Part shown: positions 12,233-23,083 of the stretch, in pieces
Numbering within the stretch: the stretch's first letter is position 1
How the letters are laid out: each line of letters begins with the position of its first letter
NCBI RefSeq assembly: GCF_001723175.1
Contig: NC_064651.1
Location: forward strand, 1,364,001-1,428,000
Reading direction: 5' to 3'
Length of the DNA stretch: 64,000 bases
DNA from: Penicillium oxalicum
Taxonomy: Eukaryota > Ascomycota > Eurotiomycetes > Eurotiales > Aspergillaceae
Program-made: the position numbers and the translations under genes
The notes under the pieces: model-generated
What the model saw: only the letters and a program-made list of their open reading frames with translations
Told to the model about the DNA's origin: nothing
Databases searched by the model: none

Positions 12233-14202
12233 ATGTCCAAGACCTTCAGCAAGGACGACGTCGCGTCCCACAGCAAAGGCGACAGTCTATGGATCGTGAT
12301 CGATGAGGACGTGTACGATGTCACCAAGTTCCAAGACGAACATCCTGGTGAGTGCAGGTCGCCGCAACGAGCGATGGATGGGTTGTGGTCACGCGAGGGG
12401 CCTTGGCTGCCACTTGGCTGCGTGACTTTGCCTGGGGGAATCACATGCGCTGACCTTGTCCGAATTATTCTCCCCGACTTCAAGGTGGGAAAAAGAGTAA
12501 GTCACACCAGCTCCTTCCCGGCCACCAACACTTGATCCACCAGTGGAAACTCACACCGGGACAGTTCTTCAGCGAGTCGCCGGGAAAGATGCTTCGAAGC
12601 AATTCTGGAAGTATCACAACGAGGGAATCTTGAGGAAGTATAAGGCGCAGCTGCAGGTCGGCTCGTTGAATACCAAGAAGGCCGCGGAGCCGACGCCAGC
12701 TCCCGCTGCCGCTCCCAAGAAATCTGCTCCGGTCGCGCAAACCACCCCGACAGACTACCAGCCTGCTGCGACCGCCGAGCCCTTGGAGCCATTCGGCGAT
12801 CTCATTCCCTTTGCCGACCCGTCCTGGTACCAAGGCGTAAGTTATTGCATCGCGACAGTGAACGGTTGGATGGCCGTGGTTAACGTCTTTCTCTCCTTTG
12901 TAGTACTCATCCCCTTACTTCAATGATTCCCATGTGGCTCTGCGTGAGGAAATTCGGGAATGGGTCAACACAGAGATTGAGCCTTTCGTGACCGAGTGGG
13001 ATGAGGCCAAGCAGGTCCCCGAAAGCATCTACAAGCAGATGGGTGAACGCGGTTACTTGGCCGGTCTGCTGGGTGTCAAGTATCCCGAAAAGCATACCCC
13101 TAACCGAGTCAAGTCGGTCTCGCCGGAGCGGTGGGATCTGTTCCATGAGATGCTGCTGACTGACGAGCTGTCGCGGGCCGGTAGCGGCGGTTTTGTTTGG
13201 AACCTCATCGGCGGCTTTGGTATCGGCTGCCCGCCCCTAGTCAAATTTGGTAAGAAGGAGTTGGTTGACCGCATCTTGCCTGGTATCCTGGCCGGTGACA
13301 AGCGGATCTGCCTGGCTATCACTGAACCTGACGCCGGAAGTGATGTCGCCAATCTCGGCTGCGAGGCGAAACTCTCAGAAGATGGGAAGTATTACATCGT
13401 CAACGGCGAAAAGAAGTGGATCACCAACGGTGTCTGGTCTGACTACTTCACCACAGCGGTGCGCACTGGCAAGCCTGGCATGGAAGGTATTAGCGTGCTT
13501 CTGATTGAGCGCGAAGCGGGTGGCGTGAGCACTCGTCGCATGGACTGCCAGGGCGTCTGGAGCAGCGGCACCACCTATGTCACCTTCGAGGACGTCAAGG
13601 TCCCCGTGGAGAACCTGATCGGCAAGGAGAATCAGGGCTTCAAGGGTAAGTGGCGCAGTCGAAATGGGCCACTCATTTGTCGAGAGTAGTTTCGCTAATT
13701 GATCATAGTCATCATGACCAATTTCAACCACGAGCGTATCGGCATTGTCATTCAATGCGTCCGCTTTGCGCGCGTCTGCTATGAAGAGTCCATGAAATAC
13801 GCCCACAAGCGCCGCACATTCGGCAAGAAGCTTATCGACCACCCCGTCATTCGGATGAAGCTGGCTCACATGGCTCGCCAGATCGAGGCCACTTATAACT
13901 GGCTGGAGAATATCATCTTCCAGTGCCAGTGCATGGAAGAGACCGAGGCCATGCTCAAGCTGGGCGGTGCCATCGCGGGGTTGAAGGCCCAATCGACACA
14001 AGTTTTCGAGTTCTGTGCCCGAGAGGCCAGTCAAATCTTCGGTGGCCTGAGCTACAGCCGTGGTGGCCAGGGTGGTAAGATCGAACGTCTGTATCGCGAT
14101 GTACGCGCCTATGCTATCCCCGGTGGAAGTGAGGAAATCATGTTGGATTTGAGCATGCGACAGAGTCTGCGTGTCCACCAAATGTTTGGCATGAAGCTAT
14201 GA
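12233..14202 (+). CDS. Cytochrome b5-acyl-CoA dehydrogenase fusion
   Basis: Predicted flavoprotein that oxidises an acyl-CoA or related thioester to the 2,3-enoyl form, with a fused heme domain that may pass electrons onward. Five exons: 12233..12347, 12485..12496 (12 nt), 12565..12836, 12904..13645 and 13709..14202, giving 544 aa. Cytochrome b5 covers about residues 4-80. Heme ligands are His37 in EHPGG, completed across the microexon, and His60 in WKYHNEG. An Ala/Pro linker (about 85-115) leads to the dehydrogenase (about 134-544). Its motifs include AITEPDAGSDVANL, GEKKWITNG, RRTFGKKLIDHPVIR, QIFGGLSYSRGGQGG and the C-terminal RDVRAYAIPGGSEEIMLDL. The substrate is unknown. No obvious mitochondrial presequence precedes the heme domain. 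Confidence 0.93.
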
Positions 14203-15203
14203 TCGAGAATTCCTTGAAGTAAGATTTTAGCAGCTATAAACTATTCTGTTGTCAACAGTCTTCCAAGGTTCCATGGATCGTTTTTTTTTGACTGCTCTCG
14301 CCACTGCCCATGTGACGGTGGTCGTGTTCCATCCTCAGTCCTGTTACAGTATATATCACTCAGTCGGATCTTTCATTCCATCTTCTAAGAGTGCACTTAT
14401 TCAAATCATGATGAGTTCCATTCTGCTCATTTTGTGTTTCAAAGTAGTACATTGATCTTGAAGTATCTTGCAAATCAATCGAGGTCATTGACTAGTCCTT
14501 TTGGAGGCCGATTGAAGTCTCGGTGAGTTCAGCCACGAGCGCTCAATAAAGATTAGTCGCCGTACATCAAAAGCGGGATGTGGACGTAAACAGACCTATT
14601 CGGGTGGGAGACAGAGACCAGGTGCGCACCTTTCTGGCCCGAGTTCGCCGCGCAGTCGAGACCATTCACCTCCATTGGAACCCGCAACTGCTGACACAGC
14701 CTCTCGGGGATTCATCGCCCTTGCCTCCTGTTGTACAGTACTTTTCATTTTACACATTTGTCTCTTTCTGCTGCATACGCAAGAGCGTCAACTTTCTATC
14801 AGAAAGCGGTCGCTTGGTGACAGTCCGCGAAACCCGCCTCATTGCGTCGAAGCGAGCGAGAGATCTTGGCGATTGCTGTCCAATCCGTTTCAAATCCCTT
14901 TCGGTCTGGGACGCACCACCCTGTGTATTGGTCGGTCGCTGGCTGCGTTTGCTGAGCTGAAGCATTCATTTTTGGTTGACTCCTCTGCCTTCAGAGGTAC
15001 GACTCCCTACATCGTCTCGTCACGTCGGTTTTCTTTCGACGTCTAGCTCGCGCGGAAATGTTTCATGCTTGCTGTTTCCGAATCTTGCAAGATCGCTGAC
15101 TGGTGTTTCAGGAGCTCCACCCAGTCGTTTTCAACCGTCACTTTAGGCGATCACGACTCTTCATAGCTCGTTCAGTCTCGACCACACGTCAGCCAACGAC
15201 ACT
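14203..15203. other. Intergenic, 1.0 kb, spt5 promoter
   Basis: 3' flank of the dehydrogenase followed by the spt5 promoter and probably a long 5' leader. The open frames at 14580-15046 are short, overlap each other and show no domain. Confidence 0.5.
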
Positions 15204-18200
15204 ATGTCCAATTTTCTCAACCATGACTACGGATCGGAGGAGGAGGATGATGACTTCAATCCCGCACCTGTAGACGACTCAGACGCCGAGGACTCCAAGG
15301 TCAGTGACACTACCATTCAGCGTCGTGTGGCAATGCTCACTCAGTCACGGCAATCCAGCCCCAGAAGCGACGCGCGAGTCCCGAGGAGGCCACCGATGAT
15401 GTGAAGTACAACCGTGGCGATGGCGATGATGCCAAGAACGCCGACGACGACGATGAAGAGGAAGAAGACGAAGAGGAGGAGAACGACGATGACGAGGATG
15501 AGGAAGAGGAAGAGGATGACGAACAGGCCGTGGTTTGTGCTTTCTGATTTCTTTGTGGCGGCCCAGGTCTAACTGTCGCACTCTTAGGAACGTCCGCGCA
15601 AGCGTCGCAGGGGAGGTGTTCACTCCTTCTTCGAGGAGGAGGCGGGTGTCGACGAGGAAGAAGACGAGGCGGAGGACGAAGAGGATGAGCTTGCTGAATT
15701 CGGTACCGAAATGCACCCTGACGACCTCGATGCCCTGCCCGCTGGTGCCGAAACCGACGATCGGCGTCACCGGCAGCTCGACAGACAACGTGAACTTGAT
15801 GCGACAATGGACGCAGAGAAACAGGCGCAAATGCTCAAGGAGCGTTATGGTCGGAATCGGGCTGCTGCCACAGATGCTCTGGTCGTCCCAAAGCGGCTTT
15901 TGCTCCCTAGTGTGGAAGATCCTAGCATCTGGGGCTGTCGATGCAAGCCTGGCAAAGAGAGAGAAGTTGTATACTCGATCCAGAAGCGCATGGAAGAGCG
16001 ACCGGCAAACTCTCGCAACCCAATCCGCCTGATTTCAGCCTTTGAGCGTGGAAACATCATGCAAGGTTGGTTCTATTGCGAAGCTCGCAGACAAGCCGAT
16101 GTGACGGATGCCTTGGAGGGTATCGGATTCTACTATCCTTCCCAGAAGATGACGTTGGTCCCTGTCAAGGAGATGCCGGATCTTCTGCGGGTCCAGAAAT
16201 CCGAAGAGCTCATGCCTGGAGGCTGGGTTCGCATTAAGCGTGGAACATACCAGGGCGACCTTGCCCAAATCGAGGAGGTTGAGACCAACGGTCTTATGGT
16301 CACTGTCCGATTAGTCCCACGCCTGGACTATGGAATGAACGACGACAACGCCGCTTTGCTTGGACCGGATGGCAAGCGCAAGCGTGCGGCCGCCAACAAG
16401 ATTCGACCCCCGCAACGTCCTTTTAGTGAAGCGGAAGCAAAGAAGAAGCACGCCAAGTATCTTTCCGCTACATCTGGACTGGGCGGCAAGTCTTGGAGCT
16501 ATCTCAACGAGACCTACATTGACGGTTTCCTCATCAAAGACATGCGTGTTCAACACTTGATCACCAAGAATGTCAACCCCCGCTTGGAGGAAGTGACTAT
16601 GTTCGCTCGTGGCGGCGAAGACGGGACTGCGAACTTGGATCTTGCTTCACTCGCTGAAACGTTGAAGAACTCGACTGCCGAAGAGTCCTACCGACCCGGT
16701 GACCCAGTGGAGGTTTATCGCGGCGAACAGCAAGGGTTGATTGGTCGTACTGTGTCAACTCGGGGTGCTATTGTCTCCCTGCAAGTAACTGAAGGAGACT
16801 TGGCAGGCCAGACCATTGACGCCCCTGTCCGCACCCTTCGCAAGCGTTTCCGCGAGGGTGACCACGTCAAGGTCATCGGTGGCAGTCGGTACCTTGATGA
16901 ACTCGGCATGGTTGTCCAAGTCAAGGATGACACAGTTACTCTGCTCAGTGACATGAGTATGCAGGAAATCACGGTTTTCAGCAAGGACCTACGTCTTTCC
17001 GCCGAAATGGCCGCCGATGGTCAACTTGGTATTTATGACGTTCACGACCTTGTCCAGCTCGAGTACGTACATTCTTTGCTATGGGGAGTTTTTTTTTTGA
17101 CTTGGTTTGCTAACCTTGAGCCAGTGCGGCGACCGTTGCCTGCGTCATCAAAGTGGATCGTGAAACCCTTCGCGTCTTGGATCAAAACGGGTCTGTCCGC
17201 GACGCTTTACCGTCTCAAATCGCCAACAAAATTGATCCTCGTCGGGATGCTGTTGCAACCGATCGCAACGGGGCAGAAATCCGCAATGGAGATACTGTCC
17301 GTGAGGTGTTTGGAGAGCAACGAAGCGGCAAGATTTTACACGTTTACCGCTCCTATCTCTTCCTGCACAATAAGGCGCAAACTGAAAACGCGGGTATCTC
17401 TGTCGTCCGCACTATCAACGTTGTCACTGTCTCTGCACGTGGTGGCCGTCCTGTTGGGCCCGACTTGGCCAAGTTGAACCCTGCTTTGGCCAAGCAGAAC
17501 CCCATCAACAATATGCCACCTCCACGCCGTGGCCGAGATCGACTTGTGGGTAAAACCATCTCTGTTAGCAAGGGCCGCTACAAGGGACTTTTTGGTATTG
17601 TTCGAGCTGCCGACGATAAAACTGCCACCGTCGAACTGTACACAACCAATAAGCCGATCTTGATCCCTCGCGATATCCTCATTGTTAAAGAGTACGTCTT
17701 TTTTTTCTCTTCTTTTTTGCCCCCTCATGTTCGCCATTGCTGACTGACCGATCGTATAGTCCGATTACGAAGCAGACCGTGGACATGGGAGGAAGACCCG
17801 CCTCACGCGTGCCGTCGCACTCAGGCTCTGGCTCCCAGGGAGGCGGTTGGCAGGGCGGTCGTACTCCGATGGCCGCGGCAGATTCCTCCAGAACTCCAGC
17901 TTGGGGTGGTGCGTCTTCGCGAAGTAAGTTTGAAATTGGGTCTTTTACCCCCGTATTGAGTTGAGGATTCTGATGACACTAACCCAAACGCTCGCCCTTT
18001 AGCACCTGCGTGGGGCGGTATGAGCGGTTCACGCACGCCTGCATGGAAGAACGATGGGTCCCGAACCTCGAACCCCTATGCTGACGGCAGCCGTACGGCT
18101 TATGGTGGAATTGGTAATCGCACACCGGCCTGGAACTCTGGCTCTCGTACTCCACACGATGCCGGCGCAGGTTATGATGCGTTTGCGTCGGGGTCGCGGA

Positions 18201-18580
18201 CTCCCGCATGGGGTGCAGCTGGGGCTGGGAACAGAACCCCTGCCTGGGGTGGCCTCGCAAGCAATCGAGACCAACGAGATTTCGATGACGCTCCCACGCC
18301 CGGTGGGAATTACTCTGCGCCCACGCCCGATGGATATGGTGCTCCTACGCCTGGTGCTTCCGCCCCGACGCCTGCGGGATGGGCTGAAAGCGCCCCAACC
18401 CCCGGTGGTGCCTTCAGCGCTCCAACTCCCGGCGCGATGCCCAAGCGTGGTGGCTACGACGCTCCCACACCTGCATTTGATGCGCCAACTCCGGCCATGG
18501 GTGTCCCCGCCACACCTGGTGCGGGTTACGGTGATGATGATGGCGGCCCTCGTTATGATGAGGGTACGCCCAGTCCTTGA
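15204..18580 (+). CDS. spt5: Transcription elongation factor Spt5
   Basis: Processivity factor of RNA polymerase II that works with Spt4 as DSIF in the nucleus. Six exons: 15204..15299, 15365..15532, 15588..17062, 17125..17691, 17760..17923 and 18003..18580, giving 1015 aa. The first 130 residues are extremely acidic. The NGN domain spans about 200-290 ([15 protein letters not shown] through [12 protein letters not shown]). Several KOW modules follow, seen as [46 protein letters not shown] and [18 protein letters not shown]. The last 190 residues are the C-terminal repeat region, first SRTPAW-type and then APTPGG-type repeats, a likely phosphorylation and mRNA-processing platform. All splice junctions keep frame and restore conserved sequence. 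Confidence 0.97.
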
Positions 18581-19424
18581 GGGTCTTTGGGTCTTTCTTT
18601 TTGTAATTTTATCATTTCTTGAAGGTGGACTGAAACCTTTTCATCCATGAGATTCCAATTCAAGCGTTCGGGATCTTGTTCTAATCAGCGTGTTGCCCGC
18701 GGAAACGTGGATCAAAATCGACATTCGTCACGTACTTCCAATTAACAGACGAGGATCTGTCTTTAATGGACACCACGGGCTTGCCAGAAATTGATGATCA
18801 AATACTACAACTGGAATACCTTGTTCTCCTCTATTTTGTCTCGAATTCCTGACTCCTGTAATCGATTCGGACTCTGAGTCTGAGTCAGGACGTTGCTGCT
18901 TCCATAGCTCAATAAACGCATCAGCCTGAGGACAGTGCAGAAGGGCCGCAGTTTGATTGAACCAAAAGTATATTTTACAATCGACCTTTCTCATAGCATC
19001 TATCCTTGATGAGAATCGGCAGGCGACTGGCGGCAAGCCGCCCATCGGGCAATGAACAGTGGCACGGCACTAGTCCCAAGAGTTTATCGGGCTCGCTTTA
19101 CGATCGACTCCAATCCGTACAAAGGCTGTCTGATGGAAGCTATGGTGCTATGTATAGCTGTGCAAGTATCATTTCTCAAGGACCTACTTGTTCAACATTA
19201 CTGACTAATCTCTCGGTGCCTACTAATCGACTTCTCGAGTAGTCTCTCGCTGAATTACATACGCCGATTTCCGACCACAGCCGCCGACGATTTGGTGCCC
19301 CCACGTTTCCCCGCAATCCGCCTTCTGGAGTGCGGACCTCTCGAGTTCATGATTCTTCCCCCTGGTCCATCCACATGGCGTCTCAGTTGCTCCGAATAGA
19401 CTTGGGCAGCCCTTAGTTGGAGCG

Positions 19425-19438
19425 CGGATATTTATCCG
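19425..19438. promoter_or_regulatory. CGG-N8-CCG inverted repeat, distal
   Basis: CGGATATTTATCCG is a perfect dyad with 6-nt arms, ending 240 bp upstream of the NRPS-like start codon. Inverted CGG triplets are the classical target of dimeric Zn2Cys6 regulators, and one is encoded at 31902-33573. Binding by that protein is inference. Confidence 0.55.
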
Positions 19439-19528
19439 AGAGATCGTCACTGGAGGATTGCACCATTCCGTGGGACGTGCCAATAACATGCGAGGCCCCG
19501 CCATGGGCTCCCAATCTTTTCCGTGGCA

Positions 19529-19550
19529 GCCTCGGATAAAAATCCGAGGC
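19529..19550. promoter_or_regulatory. CGG-N8-CCG inverted repeat, proximal
   Basis: Nine-nt arms (GCCTCGGAT / ATCCGAGGC) flank AAAA, with CGG at 19533-19535 and CCG at 19544-19546. The spacer is again eight bases and the flanking AT matches the distal copy. It ends 128 bp before the NRPS-like ATG. It could form a hairpin, but the matched spacing suggests a protein-binding dyad. Confidence 0.6.
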
Positions 19551-19678
19551 TATGCCCCATTCAAGGCTGAAGACAGAGGTTGAAATACCTGGGAGGAGCC
19601 CTCTTTTCTTGGGGGGTGATGGAGTAGATGCTGCAGTGAGTGTCAAGAGAACTGGACATTATTTCCTAGAACGACAGC

Positions 19679-22600
19679 ATGGCAACCTCCACCCAAACGG
19701 TTATAGAAGTGGAGGCTCCGTCGCCACATTCAACACTCGATATTACAACCCGTCTGTTGAATGGTACGCTTCATGCAGGCTATCCTCCTTTTGAGCAATT
19801 TGCAACCATCGACGGTCTACTCAAGGCACATGCTGCGCAGCCAGATGAAGCTAAAGTCCCATTGATTTGTTATCCTGTCCGTGGTGCTGCGGATTTCGAG
19901 CAGCATACTGCTGGTGATCTGGACCGTTATACTGATATTGCTGTTCGGTACTATACGGGAAATGGGCTGCCACCAGCGGTGAGTTCGCCGAAAAGACCAC
20001 TCAGGTCTGAATATCATGAGAAGTTCTGACGTTAGAAATACAGGATCCCAGCCTTGAACAAGCTCCAGTTGTTGCCTTGCTGGTAGGGTCTAGCTTCGAG
20101 GTGATTTTGACCATGTTCGCTCTCAATCGCCTCGGTTACGCAGTACTCTTTTTGTCAACTCGCTTGACTGCGGCAGCTTATGCACGCTTGCTTGCATTGG
20201 CAGAATGCAAGAACCTCATCATTGCAAAGCACTATGAGCGGACCGTACGAGAGATCTGTGAAGAGCGCCCCGGTTGTGCCAGCTTCCCAGTACTTCAACG
20301 GCAAGACTGGTTCAATCGTCAACCTCACTCGCCACGATTCGTTCGCTCCAACGTGGATCCCTCACGAGAGGGACGGAAAGTTGCGTGGATTCTTCACTCT
20401 TCTGGCAGTACCGGCCATCCCAAACCAATTTTTCTCTCCAATTTCCAAACCCTGGCCAACTGGCCAACCTGGCTGGAAGAGCTTTGGTCTCCGGTTCTTC
20501 ACGACTAGCCCTCTTTTCCATTCCTTTGCGCTGATGGAGTTGGGACGAGCTTTCTACACTCGAGCGACGGCGTTCTTTGGGAACCATGCTCTTCCTACCA
20601 CGTTCCAGAATCTCCATGACGCCCTTGAGGTCGCCCAGCCCGAGCAATTCAGCGCTGTTCCCTACGTAATTAAGCTCTTAGCAGAGAGACCCGAAGGAGT
20701 CAAAGCGCTGGCTAGGCCCAAGATCGTATTGTTTGGTGGTTCGAGCTGTCCGGATGACCTCGGTGACCGTCTTGTTGCTCAAGGCGTCAACTTGGTGGCC
20801 AACTATGGAGCAACGGAGACCGGTCAAATCATGACCTCGTTTCGACCTCCCGGCGACAACGAATGGCAATATATGAGACTTCATCGCCCAGTGGCAGATT
20901 TCACACTGATGGATGAGATTTCACCGGGTGTCTTCGAGTGTGTTGCACTGGATGGTCTACCCAGCAAGGGACCATCCAATTCAAAGCCACCTTTCAGCGC
21001 AAAGAACCCTGAGAACAGCTTTCGAACAGCTGATTTATTCACTCGACATCCAGATCCGAGTAAAGGCAATTACTACAAGTATCTCTCCAGGTTAGACGAC
21101 CGCATCACCCTGGTCAATGGTGAGAAGGTACTGCCCATTCCCATCGAAGGACGCATCAGAGAAGAATCTCTTGTACGAGAGTGTGTGGTGTTCGGATACC
21201 AGAAAACCGTACCTGGAGCGTTGATTTTCCGCGCATCAGAAAAGTCGGCAGAACTCAGCGACGAGGAATTTATCGAGGCCATCTGGCCCGCTGTTGAGGC
21301 GGCAAACTCTCGTGCTGAGACATTCTCTCGCATCCCGAGAGAGTTGATTCTTGTGATGGGCGCTCATGTGAGCTATGCCGCGACCGACAAGGGCACTTTT
21401 ATTCGAGCCAAAGTCTACCAGCAATTTGCCAAAGAGATTGAGGCAGCTTATGCCAATTACGGTGGTGGTAGTAAGAGAGGAGAACTTGCGCTCGATTTGC
21501 CGGACCTAGAAGACTGGCTTCTGGCACGATTCCGTGATGATCTTGAGGTTCCCTTGTCAGATGCCGATGCCGACATTTTCGCTGCGGGTGTGGACAGCTT
21601 GCAGACAACGCAGATTTGGAGATTCATTGTGCGAGATCTCGATCTCAGTGACAAGGCCAATACTTTGAGTCAGAATATCGTCTTTGAAAAAGGCACCGTT
21701 CGTGCGCTTGCGAAGCACTTGTATCACATGCGTACGGGGCGAGGCACTCTACGCGAAGATGAGATTCAAACTATGCGAGACTTGATTGAGAAATACTCAA
21801 ATTTCACGCAACACCATCCAACTCTTCAAAGGGAGCCAGACAGCCAAGTTGTGATCGTCACAGGCGCCACCGGAAACATGGGTGGATTCCTCATCGCTGA
21901 GTTGGTCAAACGGCCCGATGTCTCTGAAGTCTGGGCTCTCGTGCGCGCCCCCGGGCAAGCCGCCGCGGGTGCTCGGCTTTACCAAGCACTGGCCGATCGC
22001 AAGATCTCTCTGACTGTCGACGAGGCTGCTAAACTTCGAGCCGTGCCCAGCGATTTATCGCAAGCCGACTTGGGCCTGGACAACCATGTCATAGAGCATC
22101 TACTCTCATCCTTGACTTGCATCATCCACAGTGCCTGGGCTGTCAATTTCAATTTGGGCGTGCGCTCATTCGAACAACAGCATATTCGCGGCACCCATCA
22201 TCTCATCAATTTCTGCTTACGATCTAAACTACCGAGTCCGGCCCGCTTTTTCTTTGTTCGAGCGTCAGCACAGCCAGCAATACTCCCAAGCCCGCTGTGA
22301 TCCGCGAGACAGCCATTGAAAACTTGCATTATGCACAAGCAACCGGCTACGGTCGCTCCAAACTAGTCACGGAATTGATCACTCGAAATGCAATGCGGCA
22401 AACAGGCATGCACGCTCGAGTGCTGCGAATCGGACAACTGAGCGGCGACACTGCACATACTCAGTGGAATGATACCGAGGCAGTTGCGCTGATGTTCCGC
22501 AGCGTGTTGACCACCGGCACTCTACCTGCGCTAGATGAGAGTCCGTCTTGGTTGCCGGTTGACGAGTGTGCGCGGGCGGTTGCCCATCTTGCCATGATGC

Positions 22601-23004
22601 AGAGCACAACTTGTATCGCAAATGCTGACTTGGTTTATAACCTGGTCAACCCGGCAACATTCAGCTGGAAGGACGAACTGCTGCCGACACTGAAAACGAA
22701 CTCTCTTCTCCCGCCTTTCGAGGTTGTCTCACCGCAGGAATGGCTTCGCCGACTAGAGTCTAGTGAGCAGGACCCTAAGAAAAATCCAAGTATCAAGTTA
22801 CTCGATTTCTGGCGCGTCAAGTACAGAAAAAAGACGGAGTTTTCAGCGAGCAATCATGAATCACTGCAGAGGCAGGACGGACTTCAATTTGAGACGGGCC
22901 GCACGGTTCAGGATTGTCCGAGCTTGAGCAAAGTCAAAAACCCTGTTAATGCGGGATTGATGCAGAGATACATTCAGACATGGATGCAACGGTGGACAAG
23001 GTAG
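19679..23004 (+). CDS. NRPS-like carboxylate reductase (A-T-R), with two apparent frameshifts
   Basis: Adenylation-thiolation-reductase enzyme of the fungal NRPS-like/carboxylic acid reductase type. Such enzymes adenylate an acid, load it on a phosphopantetheine arm and release it reductively, usually with NADPH. Exon 1 is 19679..19978; the coding sequence resumes at 20044. Adenylation motifs are HSSGSTGHPKPIF, NYGATETGQ and RLDDRITLVNGEK. The carrier motif is IFAAGVDSLQ, with Ser as attachment site. The reductase has VIVTGATGNMGG and the YxxxK-type GYGRSKLVTE. Frame is lost at about 20452-20482, next to an 8-bp direct duplication, so the first frame stops at 20508. It is lost again in a T-rich run at about 22244-22258, stopping at 22300. 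No plausible intron explains either break. It is a young pseudogene or has assembly errors. The stop is 80 bp from that of the convergent amidase. Confidence 0.85.
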
Positions 23005-23083
23005 CAAGAAGTTTTCTATTGGTATCTCCATGAAATTTCCGCGTCGATATGTGCCATGTGGCATCTCAGGAGTATATCATAAT

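Larger units (their letters stand above)
18581..19678. other. Intergenic, promoter of NRPS-like gene
   Basis: 1.1 kb between spt5 and the NRPS-like gene. No gene is seen. It holds two CGG-N8-CCG inverted repeats in its last 260 bp, listed separately. Confidence 0.6.

Noticed and set aside
15345..15830. Minus-strand Ser- or Arg/His-rich frames opposite spt5
   Set aside because: They are shadows of the GAG/GAC-rich acidic coding region of Spt5 on the + strand.
19529..19550. Hairpin as a transcription terminator of spt5
   Set aside because: It lies almost 1 kb past the spt5 stop. Fungal termination does not use such hairpins, and the matching second dyad makes a protein-binding site more likely.
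20274..20534. Third open frame through the disrupted A-domain
   Set aside because: It carries no adenylation-domain sequence and is only kept open by chance beside the frameshift.
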